In this document: positions 45,782-57,905 of the stretch, in pieces
Position numbering within the stretch: the stretch's first letter is position 1
How the letters are laid out: each line of letters opens with the position of its first letter
Assembly (NCBI GenBank): GCA_002946415.1
Contig: NJPS01000051.1
Coordinates: forward strand, 112,001 to 176,000
Direction of reading: 5' to 3'
DNA length: 64,000 nt
Origin: Rutstroemia sp. NJR-2017a BVV2
Lineage: Eukaryota > Ascomycota > Leotiomycetes > Helotiales > Rutstroemiaceae
Position numbers and translations under genes: made by a program
The notes under the pieces: model-generated
The model's input: the letters and a program-made list of their open reading frames with translations, nothing else
Told to the model about the DNA's origin: nothing
Databases searched by the model: none

Positions 45782-48700
45782 TTACCTATCCCAGAAGGCT
45801 ATCAGCTCATCGAAATCTGAGTCCGCCAAATCTTCAGCTGAACGATGGTCGTCTGGAATTAGTTCTCGTCTCAAGTTTGCTGCCTGCGTCGACAAAGTCA
45901 TCGCAAATATATCGTCGCCTTCGAGAGCACACACTTTGCCCATCCAGTGTACTATGCGAGCATATTCAGCTTGATAGTCTTTTTTGTGCATAAGAGCACT
46001 TTCAGCTCTTTTCAATAGCGCCCTGTCATAAGTAAGTAAAGAAGCCTACCCTCCATTGGATACTGACCAAGCTTCATTTAGCCGGTTTTGCTCAATGTAA
46101 TGAACTGCCACCTTGAAATTTGCCTTCGCTGTCTTTTGACTATCCTCTGTATTCACTGTTCGATAGAGGGACAACGCTCGTTCGTAGAATTTGAGGCTCT
46201 CTGCTTTGCGGTTCTGCAAGTATCGTATATCGCCGAGCTGATATAGTAGGGTAGCAGTACTGTGGAATCAGCAAAAGCACATAAACAAATGGAGAAAATA
46301 TCACTAACCGAGTCCCATTGGTATCGTTAAGTCCGTAAGCCTGCTCTCGAGTCTTTAGAGCGTCCTCAAAACATTTGTTCGCTGCCTCAAATTCCGACCT
46401 GTGCAAATGGTAAAGACCCATTTGATGGAGAGGGTTGAACAGCTGCAACTCATTGAAACCTTTTGTTTTCTGCCGTATTTGCGTGGATTTGGTAAGCAAG
46501 TCTGGGACTATGTCGAAGATGCCGTTCATCATGAAGGTCCTGGCCAGCTCACTATACGAGGCTGAGAGTTCTCGAGTATGATTGCCCGATCTTGCAAATA
46601 CTGCTTCCTGCAGACGGACAGTTTCTTGTAGATGTATCAAAGCTTCTTCTGGATCATTGACCTCCTGCGCAAGTGCCCCACGTGTGCTGTGAATAACAGC
46701 CAAGACGTCTTCCATTTCTTCACACGATGTCTGCTGGACCTTTAGAGCTCGTTTACAATACTGTAGGCATGATGATGTATTGCATGCCCTTAGAAGGTAC
46801 CTTTGAGTTCAATTAGTATCAGACCAGGCTATATGACGATAACTTACCACGCAACTTCAACAAGGAGGCACGCAAAATTGGTCGTAGCACATGATATTTG
46901 TTGTGCATCTTCCAAGCTTTCATAGATCTTCCAGAGATGTGCAATATGCAAGTGGAGCTCTCGGCATTGCTCTATCGTTCCTATGGCATTCATTCCATCT
47001 AGCCGATGGATGGAGTAGCCTTCCATACGAGTAAGCAGAGAGAAGGGCCACACTGTACATATAAGTCGGACGGAGGCGTTGAATCCGTTGGATAATGCAT
47101 CCTGTGATTCCGCCATAACGGAAAGACTGATATCCTGGACAACACGATGTATCAATAATTCCTGATTATCAGTTATGCGCTGAACCAGGGAAAGCTTGAA
47201 CAGCTCTTCAAGACATTCGGTATAGGTCGTTTGTGACGAAGGGAAGTTTTCTAATAGGCTCTTTTGCGGCTCAGCGGTCAGAATTATCTCGGGCACGCAG
47301 TCTGGATCAAGTAACGCGAGCACATGTAACAGCGCAAGGCTGCCCGCAGGAAGATTTTGCAAGGGAATGATCGACGCCAATGTTCGCTGGTATCCTTGTA
47401 GAGCACCGTAACGCTTGTTATAAAAAGACGTCTTTCTCTTCGCCGATTGCCATGTTCTAAGGAATATGGATAGTGACATTTGGTGTCTCGATATGAAACT
47501 AGCCATCTGAATTACCCCCAAGGGGAAACAGTGTAGCTCTTCGACGATAGCCTCTGCAGATTGTAGGGTTTCGAGGCTTTCAGTGAATCCAGTCTGCCTC
47601 TTCAGCAGTGCAACTGCATCAGACTTCTGCAGGGGCATCAAATCGATTCTCGGACCTTCGAGATACGCATATGTACCGATGAGAGGATCTCGGGTCGTGA
47701 CCAATACAGATCCCTTGCCAGTCGTAGGCCAGAATTCTTCTATAGTCTCTGCATCATCCGCATTATCCAAGACCATCAACCACGATGCCTGGGTGCTGTC
47801 GTCGACACCAATTGGATCGGTGAGCCAAGTTTTGACACGTTCAATGACTTGCTCATCATTGAGGGGTTCGTCTGCATTGTCAATACCCAACTTGCTAGCA
47901 AACTCCACCAAATCTCGGACAATCTTTTCTCTGGTATCAGCTTGGACCCAGAAGACGGCATCAAATTTCGTCAACCTTGAAGTCATGTACTGAATTGCCA
48001 CTTGTGTCTTACCAACACCTCCAAGACCGCAGATAAAGAACCGACTTGGGTGGCGAGTCGAGGAAATGCTCGCGCCGTGAGCCGACGGTAATGGGAAAAA
48101 TGCTGCATCAATCTTATCTAGCACGTCATTGCGTCCAAAAAGCTCCACCTCCGGCACCATCGCCTTGATACAATAGCACGGAAGCTTTGGTCTCGGCTGC
48201 CGTAAACTTTGGCTTCTGGATGGGACATGGACGTAGCTATCAGAATCGCGTCCAGAGGATCTGCTTCTGGAAGGGCTTTTGACATCAGAACTGCTGGTAG
48301 GAACTATAAAAGGAGTTAGCAGAGACTAACGCGCTTCGAGCACTGTTATCGACTCATGCCATACCTTGACTCATATTGCGCTCGTTATATAAGCTACTAT
48401 TAGATCGAACTCCAGGTTTCACCCGCTCTGTGAAGTGTTAGTCAGCCGTTTGTGCGTATAGAGAAATACAGCAACTTGCGCTCTTGCTGTTGTTGATCTT
48501 TGATCCTAGCAGGTGCATATTCCAGAATCTCTTCAATGAATTTGAGGACCTCTCCATAAAGAGGCGACTTCGTGGACTGGAAGAGATATCGGAGCTCCAT
48601 ATCTACCTCAACCGGCTTTTCATACCTACAGCCGATCATAGTTGATGTCTTACCCACGATCTTTACAGCCATACAGTTTAGTCTTTGCTTCGTTACTTAT

Positions 48701-49550
48701 ACTGGGATAGACACCTACAATGACTTTTTCCGACGGTAACATGCGATTTAGCAGTCCTTGGCGCTTGAGCTTTGTTGGATGCGTCTCAAAACAGGATAGG
48801 ATTGGCAAGATTGTGCTGAGTTCTTCAAAACGCATGCATGTATGTGTGAAGTAGATCAGATCTTCGTCCGAGAATAGTTGTCTGGACTTCGATACCGATT
48901 CTGATCCCAATATCCTGGAGAATAGTAGGGGAGTGTCTAGATCGATACTTGTAAAGTGGGGAGTCGCAATAAAAATAAAGCCGCATATATAGTCGAGCAG
49001 ACCTTTAAAGCGTGTGATCTGTTTTCGTGCTCTGCAGATCATCTATTACCATTAGAAGATTGTAGAACAAAGTGAAGACCTTCACGTACCTCTTTTAGAA
49101 CTATGCCAGCAAGACCAATAGCACAGAAAATTATCGGACGGAACTCATTCTACACCCAGTCAGCCGCTTTGCCTCTTTCCGAGACGATTAGCGCAGCACC
49201 TTCAGATCCATATGGAACTGTAACATGGTCTTCAAAAGATCGTGGCTACGCTCCGACATTTGTTTCAATTTGCCATTGCTACCAACTTGTAGCTGAACGT
49301 CATATGTCCAAAGAGCACAATTTGAAGGCACCATTTTCTCTAACCCCGGAAGCCACGTTTCTGGCATCGAGTGAAGTTGAATACTTCCAGAGACTCCATG
49401 AATAATGAGCAAACTGATGAGCTTATTAGAGCTGATGTATTACAGGCAAGGATACCACTCATACTCCACCATCTGGGCATCGCCAGCATGCGGAATGCGG
49501 ACTGCATGGAGTTTTTTCCTCCATTCTGGTGTTTCTGTCAGGAGATTCAT
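45782..49550 (-). CDS. NLR-like protein: degenerate alpha/beta-hydrolase domain, NB-ARC, TPR
   Basis: Predicted fungal STAND/NLR protein of 1106 residues. Ten exons: 49550-49470, 49421-49200, 49149-49090, 49042-48675, 48625-48480, 48427-48365, 48303-46848, 46800-46309, 46259-46068, 46022-45782; introns 47-61 nt. Phases close throughout; exon 1 is the least certain. Residues about 28-245 resemble the lipase/esterase-like effector domain of some fungal NLRs: LIIHGVSG, FRPIIFCAIGLAGIVLKE, GFIFIATPHF. At the nucleophile elbow (GHSLGG in active relatives) the sequence reads AIGLAG, so Ser is replaced by Gly113. NB-ARC: FICGLGGVGKTQVA (K412), WLMVLDNADD, SVLVTTRDP, HCFPLGVIQMASFI. TPR-like repeats follow (EAANKCFEDALKTREQAYG; SLKFYERALSLY). 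Intron 5 has a GC donor. Role in self/non-self recognition is inference from the architecture. Confidence 0.8.
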
Positions 49551-50418
49551 GCTCCCACTTCTTCTCAATAGTGGTCAGTGATGGCGCTGGTTCAGCAATT
49601 TTTGTGCTAACACGTTGTCAAGCTGTGCTCGAACGATACTCTGCTTAGTGGTAGCTAGGCATTTTAAGGATTGAGGGACTTTGGCGCGCGATCGCGGTTT
49701 TTCTACCCCGCATTTACAGCATCAGGGTCTCGCCTGGGGTACTCCGTACGGAATACAGCGCTTGCCCTTATCTACTTTAGTATACAGAGCTCTGTAGGCA
49801 TATGCGAGCCGTGCCGCATGAAGCCATGACCGAGGTTTAACCTTAGGATTGGCAGTTGGTAATCATCGTTATCTTTCTTTCCGACCTGATAGTCATGCAC
49901 AATAATCAGCATTCGCCTCATTCCTTCCAAGTTCCAACTCGAAGGACGAATCTTCATCTCACTCACACTTTGCGGCAGATTGTTACGGCCTTTTAATTCA
50001 AAGTTTAGTCAAGTATAATGGATTTGGGTCCACGGCTTCAACCTTGGCGCAAGGATGTTGTCCAACACAACACAATCGTTAGCATGATCACTACAGCATG
50101 TAACAGTGCCTGCTGTGGTGGTGTTGAGCCATCAGGACAGACTGGTATTGCAACGATGAATAAGGTGATTCGGTTCGTTAAACCTCTGTACGAGAACTGT
50201 ATTTGCGTTGCATAATCTGACAAAAGTTGCTACCTAGGTCCGACACAAGAAATCCACAAGTCACTTCCGCTCCTGTCACCTCTTTTGGCACGCGAACTCC
50301 TGCATCAATCGCAGGAAAAGAATCACCCTTGGCTCGGCAATGACATGCGCTGCGTTATAAATTCCATAACTATAGCGCGGTAGGACGTCTCGGCAACAAG
50401 TCTATTCTATTTACATTC
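49551..50418. other. Spacer upstream of NLR-like gene 2
   Basis: 870 bp with no recognisable gene; the 49771-49966 minus and 50018-50215 plus frames are short and unstructured. It contains the NLR promoter and the 3' UTR of the oxygenase gene. Confidence 0.4.
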
Positions 50419-51502
50419 TCAGTCGAAATATACCAACGCTCGGATCTCGATACTTTCGCGCAACTGCATAGTGCTATCGCTGCCAGTGGGTGTAGGATTC
50501 TCGAAAGAGGTATGCGGTACGGCTACAAATGGGTCAGTAGGTGCTAGAATAGACGGCACGACGTTAGGAGCGTACCAGACTCTCCATTGGAGCCTCCTTG
50601 GCGGAATACTAGTAGTTCGCGAATTGATTGATCACTGAGATAGTACCACTCGTGCGCCTCGTTGTGATACACTTGAATATTTTCGACTGCAGCGTCTTCT
50701 TTCATGACGAAGTCCATGGCTGTGAGATCTTGTGTGGTATCAACTGTGCTTGCATCGCAAAGAGCAAGTGGCCAGTCATGTACGGGACCCTTCAACGGTT
50801 TCCACACGCTGTGAACAGTTATAAATGATTCGCGCACGTATATGCCAAAGACCTTACTTGAGGCAAACATAGCTTTTTTTCAGCAATTCGTCGGCTTTGT
50901 CGCTATTTAGGCTCTGGATGATCTTCACAATGGCATCAGGTGAAGAATCTTCACCTTCGTCAGCTCATATTCGAATACAGGAGGCTCATATCGAAGAGTG
51001 CATACCAATGTGAACCTGGGAAGCAGGCTGTGATCGGCCCTGTCTCTTGCCTTTCGATGGGAATGAAGGGCTACGTTTTCGGATCTATTTGAACTGTTAT
51101 CAAAATATATTTATTCACCGGGCTCCATGGCACATATACCGCATAGTCAAAAATCTGAATCGAAGAGGCTCGCAGATGCTGCAACAAGACATTTCCTATT
51201 TCCGTGCAATACACCGCCTTCACTTTTTCATCGTCAAAATAGTCATCGTAATGCATGGCGCTGGACATCTCTATGATTCCAAATCCACATCTTTGAAACT
51301 CGATGTCGCTTTCTCGCCCTCGTATATCCCTAAGGGTCACGTCTCGTACCACGTGGGGAATGAGATTGTGATGATGCGCTGTCTCAGATGCATAATTGAG
51401 TAAGAACGGTTTCACAGTCTGATAGAGTTCTTCCCTAGCCAGGTAATTCAGTGTGATGGGTAGGTCTTGGAATGTTCGAGGAGTGGAGACTGCCGAGGCC
51501 AT
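50419..51502 (-). CDS. asaB/CmcJ-type hydroxylase/desaturase (non-haem iron oxygenase-like)
   Basis: 289-residue protein of the fungal asaB / GA4-desaturase-like family found in secondary metabolism (cephem methoxylase P8, aspergillic-acid AsaB). Exons 51502-51140, 51084-51006, 50948-50858, 50808-50576, 50522-50419. Conserved features: VTLRDIRGRESDIEF, then VHIDSSPDAIV, with the HxD-type metal pair (H146, D148) created precisely by splicing intron 2; WKPLKGPVHDWPLALCDA, the family hallmark; HEWYYLSD; and VPHTSFENP with a candidate distal His (H259), ending ESIEIRALVYFD. A closer acceptor for intron 2 would give HIGED instead of HID, so the model chooses AAG at 50949-50951. No synthase or transporter is adjacent, so the substrate is unknown. 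Confidence 0.85.
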
Positions 51503-52525
51503 TGTATTTTGCGCGGCTAGTAGATCTTTCGAGATACCTTATTGTGTCCACAGACACGCTTTCAATCTAGGCGGTATATAACGCCGGTCATGCGTATTGT
51601 AGAGAGATGAGACGAGAAACAATACATTTACAAGAGAGCTCTTTGTATATTTGTGTAAAAGTGGCATGGCCATAATATACAAAGATGCGGCCTTTCTTTG
51701 GGTCGCTGCAGCCTAACCCCGCGCTCGCTCTGGGCGGGGTAGCCTAGGATTTGCAAGACTCAAATGACTTCCCTCCATATCCATGAAATTGTCTAATTGC
51801 TTCATCCGTATTCCAAGCCATGTTTTGTGCTCAAAATCGAGTCGTGGGGGGTGATTCCAAAAGGCTCAGTAGGCTCCATTTATAATGTTTTTTTGGAGGT
51901 GTGTGCCCGTCGCTAAAATAACCTATGAACCTAAACTCATCAGGCTCGTTACATTGACGCCTGATCGTCGCACTGTCATTCACCGATGTATCTTGTGTCA
52001 ATTTTCCACTTCTCTCTTCTACCACTGATTCAAGCACTGTGAAAGATTACTTTTATGTTGAAAAGGAAATGGCGTAGGAATAGCAGCGATTAATACGTGT
52101 TTTAACTTGGGGCGCAGTACGTATCCAAGAAGCGAAATCGCGAATAACTTTACTAACGATCGTCCAACAATCAAAGAAGTCATCTTCGATGATATGGAAC
52201 AATGCAACTTAATCCTCCAGAACGACACCGTTTTCGATTCGTGCAGTGAAGAACTCGTTGAGTTCGGCTGAATTAGTGTTTCTCCAAACAGCCGGGAGGA
52301 GAACCCGGGGTGTACTGAGAGGCTTGGGATGGTGTAGGGGTTCATCCAATCTTATTGCTGACAAAATTCGGCGGGCTAACTCTGTAAGGAGTTGAAGACA
52401 CTTTCGCAGCGGTGACTTGGCTGCTCCGCCGTGCTATGCTCGTCCTGAATAGCGTACTAGATTCGCAACTATATTGTCTAGGCTTGTACTCTGTACTGCT
52501 CTTTCAATCTCTTCTGAAACGAAGA
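51503..52525. other. Divergent intergenic region (oxygenase / CorA-like)
   Basis: 1.0 kb between diverging starts. Minus-strand frames at 51831-52037 and 52019-52345 have no recognised domain and could not be joined in phase; treated as noncoding. Confidence 0.4.
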
Positions 52526-54433
52526 ATGGCAGCTAACACTCCATTGGTGACAATTCAGGCGCCATCCACGACGAGGGATAATGATATTACTCTCACTGAG
52601 AATCTCGATACACGAGCTCTAAGCCCAGGTAGATCAAACTCGCCATCATGGCGACCATGTAAGTGATGAGATATTGCCGCAGCAAAGTCTTTATGGTCCT
52701 GTGCCTTGGATGCTCTAGGTGAGCTGACTGTCATCGATAGCAACGCCCGAGGCTTACGCTCAGAATGTCCTAGAACATTCGAGTACTACCAGCCTCAATT
52801 CGTTATATCAAGGTCAAGATTATACGCAGCTGGCCGAGTTCCTCAACCTGCCTTACCAAAAATATGGCCCATCACCTGTCCACGACCCTCGCCCAACCCA
52901 GACCGCTGAGACTACACGAGCTGAGTCTGAGTGCTTTGGTTGGCTGTACGAGCTCGATATGCGCAGCCCAAGTAGGGTATCGTTGCAAGGAGTCCATTCC
53001 CTATCAACGTTACCGAATTCCTCCACGAGAGGTACAATTATTTTTCTGCGAGGCTTACCTACCCCTGAATGGCTAAATGCTCTGGGTGCTAAGTTCAAAA
53101 TCGATCCGGAGTTCTATCATCGGCATCTTAGCTTTATGCCAGCTGAGATCGAAGCTCGAAGTCCATGGGACCTAATGCTCCCAAGCCACCAGCCGTTTAT
53201 TTTTCAGACTACAGTGACATCGGTTGGGCATCAACCTGCATTGAACGGTGTTGATGTTGTCGGGAAGAGGATTTTGGCAGAAAAGGGGATGCAGACTTAC
53301 TTTCAGACTCTGAAAAGAACGGATGGTTGGAATGTTACTAATTCTATCGTTCGTAATTGTTCGATACACGATGAGCAGGAATTCAGCATTGACCAAGCAA
53401 TAACAATATGTGTATCAAAAGCGGAAACTGAAGTCGGCGATGGTCGTTGGATAGGTTGGTCGTCATAACCTGTTCTAAACTTCTATTTGTAACTAACGAA
53501 GCAGTAGCATTAGTATGGCTTGATTCTGCCAAAGATCTCTCGAAAAGTACTCTCGGGCCCTGGCTGAAGTCTACAGAGGATGCAGTCACCACATATTTCG
53601 ATCCGATAAATTTGCACAAGCCAGGCATCGCTCTGAGACGACACCACACGACGGACAACATTCACGGAGACGCAATATATGGCAACGAACTCTTCCAGAG
53701 TATCTCTCTTCTCCCGAGGCTTTATGGACAGTCTCTTTGGCCAAGTGTCATGCAAGAAGATCCATTCTATGCTCTGCATGAGATATTTGCGTTCATGGCC
53801 TCTTCTGAGCTCCACTTCCTGAGAACAATCGCGTCCCAAGTTGATGTGAACTGTGAGGGCAGCCGTAACAGTCGAGGCTGGGACCCTCTTGATATGCATG
53901 GTAATCTAAGCTATTATCGACATATGCTTGGGGCTCATTACGTCGCGACGAAAAAGACATTGAACTTTATCAAAAGTCGCGACGCTCTTGATTGGCCACA
54001 GTCAAAATCCGATACAGCTGAGGCTGCAGCAGTACGATTGGAGAAGGACTTCCAGTATCTCTTAGAGCATACAAAGCTATTGCAGGAGAGATGCGAGAGC
54101 GAGATGTCGACGCTCATGAATAATGCGGCCTTGAGCGAGGCGCACCGCAGCCTTGAAGAGAGCAGACGAGCAATGAAGCTAACTGTGCTGGCCACTATAT
54201 TTGTACCTCTGGCATTCACCTCTTCACTATTTGGCATGAACTTCGTTGAGTTCCAGCGAAACACGCAAGGTCTCATAGTCTGGATAGCCGTATCAGTTCC
54301 TGTTTTTCTTGTGTCTTTAGCTATTATCACTTGGGATCCCAAGCGCATGTTTGCTCTATCTGAAGCAGTAAAGCAGGCCCTCTGGGTTACCAGAACAGAA
54401 GTATCGACAGCGAAAAAGGCTTCTTGGGTTTGA
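52526..54433 (+). CDS. CorA-like Mg2+ channel family protein
   Basis: Predicted divalent-cation channel/transporter of the fungal CorA-like group, 591 residues. Exons 52526-52658, 52741-53454, 53505-54433. Intron 1 (82 nt) skips two nearer AG sites; only the acceptor at 52740 gives an open frame reading STPEAYAQNVLEHSS and then DYTQLAEFLNLPYQKYGPS. The central soluble domain includes RGTIIFLRGLPTPEWLNAL and a long helical stalk (EAAAVRLEKDFQYLLEHTK). The end has two helices: the first finishes with the GMN signature (LFGMNFVEF, residues 526-528), the second is LIVWIAVSVPVFLVSLAII. Both match the CorA pore topology. Accessory fungal CorA-like proteins with large N-domains are common and of unclear role, so Mg2+ as the ion is by family. 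Confidence 0.87.
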
Positions 54434-55609
54434 AGAGGTACGGTAATGGCCAGAATGAAGATGTAACTTCAGAATGAGCTCACTCGCTTCTAAAAAAGTT
54501 ACATCTTATGAGATCCAGGAGAGATCTAGTAATATTTCTACGAAATAGTGTATTCGAGCCTTCAGGCATTTGTTAGCCATGTTTCCAATTCTATATTAGA
54601 AAAAGAGTTACTGTCAACCCACAACGATTGCATCCTTCCCTCCACCCCTTCAATTTGGCATTGATTGAAGATTCAAGCCCGTCCGATTAACGTTCAACGA
54701 CTGCCTACAGCAGCCTTTCCCCTAAGTCTATTGTGTAAAGGAGTGAGTCCAAGAATACTATTGGCCGTCTGTAACCCTGTAGCCAGAGGCTATAGGCTTT
54801 CAAAGCAATCCATGATAGCTGCCCCAATGCATCGCGCTACTATATACGGTCTCGGAGAAAATGGAAGAATACTAGATGATAAGATTTAATGGAATATTGT
54901 CTGCATGAATGGCAAAATTAGTTTGTAACCTCTGTCTATAGAAAAGTTTTGGTTTTCTTGCCCTTGTAGGGTGCCTACATTATGTTCCATAAATAAATCG
55001 GGCAAGCCATTGTTACGAATGCTTGTCTTCTGAGTCACGTGGAAGTGGTCAGGGATTATGGGATACTAGTAGTTGATAGAACTATTAATATTGTTATAAA
55101 TTTATTGTTGAAAACAGTTATATAGGGAATCGATTGTAATGGTAGGTAATAAGTCGTAATTGAAGGTTGAGTATGAAATTCTATATACTAAGGAAATATA
55201 TACTGTATATAGAGACCTTCGTTCTTTGTGGATAGTAAACCTATTTGCTATCCTGCGTTCTGTTATGTGACTTCCTTACTTACGACTAAGCTTAGCCTAA
55301 GGCCCTCAGGTCACATGTTCTTCATAAGTCATAATAATATAGGTGAGAATATACTTGATAGCAAGCTGCCATGGCTGCAAATTAAAGTATATAGAGGCCC
55401 GTGCATTTATGAGGCAGCAGCAGGAAACCACCTCTAGCTCAACTCAACTACATCCCACCACAATTTCACGAGATTCAAGGCCAAGACGCATTCATCAAGA
55501 ATTATTTATTTAAGGTCGGTTATTCATTGAGAATTCCACCCGCTCACAGTGTATTGACTTGTCCAGAATCCTTTGCTCCCACTCAGCGGTAACGATAACG
55601 ATAACGGCA
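54434..55609. other. AT-rich spacer with a candidate solo LTR
   Basis: 1.2 kb. Composition falls sharply in GC between 54880 and 55420. No coding frame of value. Holds the LTR-like segment listed separately and the F-box promoter region. Confidence 0.5.
55011..55315 (+). mobile_element. Candidate solo LTR (Copia-like)
   Basis: 305-bp segment starting TGTTACGAATG and ending GGTCACA (TG...CA ends). It has a TATA-like CTGTATATAGAGACC about 115 bp before its end and a CT-containing stretch after it, like fungal Copia LTRs. The resemblance is from memory of the type, not alignment. The 5-bp flanks (GCCAT / TGTTC) do not form a target duplication, and no internal region, primer-binding site or second LTR is visible, so it would be an old solo LTR. 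Confidence 0.35.
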
Positions 55610-56806
55610 ATGCCTTGCTCTTGTTGCTTCCCAGATGAAGTCGAGGAGAAGCAGATATTTATTCCCCCTTCCCTTCTTGCTCGAAGATGCCGCCTTGATC
55701 ATTGTCTTAGGATCAAATTCGCCAAGGGTCCCAACAGCAGCTCTTCTCCAACTCCGAGCTCCTTGTTAAACCTGCCTCTTGAGTGCTTCCACAATATTGT
55801 CCAATACCTTGATATTACGTCACTTGTTGCCATTAGACGAACCTCTCAGGATTGCCGAGCAGCTGTTGACAGACTCTTACCCTGGCAGGATGTTGTTCAG
55901 CATGCGCCGCAAGCATTGCGAGCTGTTCTAGCCTTGGAGATTGGTGCAAACACTTTACTCCCCCAGTTACATGCCGCGCTGACTACTGCGCACTGCTCTT
56001 ATTGCGATGATAAGTATGCTCTTGCTTTTATGCTAGAACTATTTCTTTATTTCTAGTTGTCCGATGACTAACCTACATGTTTCAACAGATTTGCTGGCTA
56101 TCTATCTCTCTTCGAATGCAAACGTGCCTGCGCTTATTGTCTGCGCAATGAACCCACTCTTAGACCTCTAGAACTGCGAGTTCTGATCAACCTCAAATCG
56201 CATCGAAACTCAAATCTCGCGCCACTAGGCTCTCTTCCACGTCTCAAAACTATTCCTGGTAGGTATGGACCATACAACACTCATATGCATCGACGAGACA
56301 TCATTGTTCTAGCGTCCAGCGTACGCAGCCTTCCCGGGAAATCATTTAGCGACCGCGAAAATGACTTGATCAATGGCAGAGCTAATTCTGCCTTCGTTCC
56401 ACATGATCCCTACAGTGACGGCTATGAATTATATGGACCTGCATTTGCACCTGTTCGTGGTTATGTCAGCCCGGAATCGCCTAACGACATTGCGTATCGC
56501 TATATGAGTGCTTTAGAAATCCCATTCCTGGATCCTATGACGAAGAAAGCACGCACGGGTTTACGATGCAAAGAATGTCATTTACGGGTACTGTTTCTTA
56601 TATATCAGTGGGCGAGGGGTTCGTGGCAAGGCTTGTCAAATGGTGGGACGAGAGAGAAACTGGCTGATCGATTAAGAGACACCGCCATGTTGAAAGATTG
56701 CAGTGAGCAAGAGCTGCAGGCTCATCAGGAAAGACTGTTTCCGATAGAAGCCTTCGAATTGAAGTACGAGGTGTGGAAGAAGCAGAAGAACATACATGTG
56801 TTCTGA
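55610..56806 (+). CDS. F-box protein
   Basis: Probable substrate receptor of an SCF ubiquitin ligase, 373 residues. Exons 55610-56013 and 56089-56806; the intron has GTATGC donor and CAG acceptor and joins YCDDK to FAGYLSLFECKRACAYC. The F-box is LLNLPLECFHNIVQYLDITS, followed by LVAIRRTSQDCRA, near residues 52-88. A cysteine group follows (CSYC, CKRACAYC and, later, RCKECH), common in fungal F-box proteins of this type and possibly metal-binding. No WD40 or LRR repeat is present, so the substrate-binding part is unclassified. ATG 55610 is the first in-frame start codon. Confidence 0.82.
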
Positions 56807-57905
56807 GGTGAGAGGTGTTGCCGACAACGCTCTGTTATGTCTAGCGACAATAATCGATTTGTTTTTAAGCAGCTGATGATACGTGGGCTAAGAGGTTAAT
56901 ATAGATTCTGCGAAAACTTCGTGTAATGAAAGAGCGAAATGAGGTTGTGCTTTCCAGTCCAGTAAGGACACTTTATCAAGTTTTCGACGTGTTTGGCGCA
57001 ATTAGCGTTGAGTTGCAAAAGCAGAACTAGGTATTAGATGAAAGGTTCTCTTCATCACATCTGTCTTCCTGTTGCTAATTCTTTACCGTACCACGATGGA
57101 AGGAGATGTACGCTGGTGAATAGCTCATTCGTATGGTTATGATGCATGACCACTTCTGCACATTCTGTGCACTCAATCCGGAATACTCAATATTATTAAT
57201 AGACACTTGACCAGTTTCATTTATAAACGCTGCAATGAGGGCAAAGTCTCAGCTGGCGAGCTTCAAGTTCTTTTCAACACAGAGGGGTATGGCGAAGAAG
57301 GATCTGAATATCCAAAATTCTAGTCGCGCGCAAGATGACGAGGGTGTGAAACCGATATGTTATTGGCACGGGTACTGTGGCAAGATCAGCCTCTTTACAC
57401 AGTTTCCATGTACTCACAAGTACTGAGTGGCCGGTTCAATATGTTTTGAATGCCTGAAGCATACGAGAATGAGTGAGAGATCAGATCCACAGCAGCAGCA
57501 CCCCGCAATTTCTAGCTAAGTTCCCCGCATCGAACCACGGACAATTGATCGTCCCGTCAAGGGGTATGATTTACACGAACCTCCTAATACATACTGGGAT
57601 TAGAATCGTTTTCTTCACGCTTAGCAATGTACCGAAACCCAAATGAATGATGTACAGTGCCGGTTCTAGTGACCAAGCGCCCCAATCACGTTCGAACAAT
57701 GCAGAAGTGTGCAGTTATACCCATACACTGAGCTCGTAAATCCCACGATCGTCATGAGAACGAAAGAAGAAAGGGCTGCGAGCCTGTCATTAGTAACATT
57801 TTTGAATAACTGTACTTAAAAAGAAGTGAAGAAGCTATTACTCTTATCATGTCCAGACACAACTTCCTCTCATCTCTTCACTGAGCTGTGCCCAAGAAAT
57901 CCATC
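56807..57905. other. Intergenic region, nothing certain
   Basis: 1.1 kb between two same-strand genes. A 63-codon frame at 57235-57426 lacks recognisable features. The 60 bp before 57906 are the likely 5' UTR of the secreted hydrolase. Confidence 0.4.

Noticed and set aside
45294..45974. Two plus-strand frames after NLR-like gene 2
   Set aside because: No start codon support or domain; the second overlaps the last NLR exon on the other strand.
51831..52345. Two overlapping minus-strand frames between the oxygenase and CorA-like genes
   Set aside because: Could not be joined in phase and no domain seen.
54880..55420. AT-rich block considered as a full retrotransposon
   Set aside because: No reverse transcriptase, integrase or gag-like frame; at most a solo LTR.
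57235..57426. 63-codon frame with five cysteines
   Set aside because: No signal peptide and cysteine spacing not like a small secreted protein; insufficient support.
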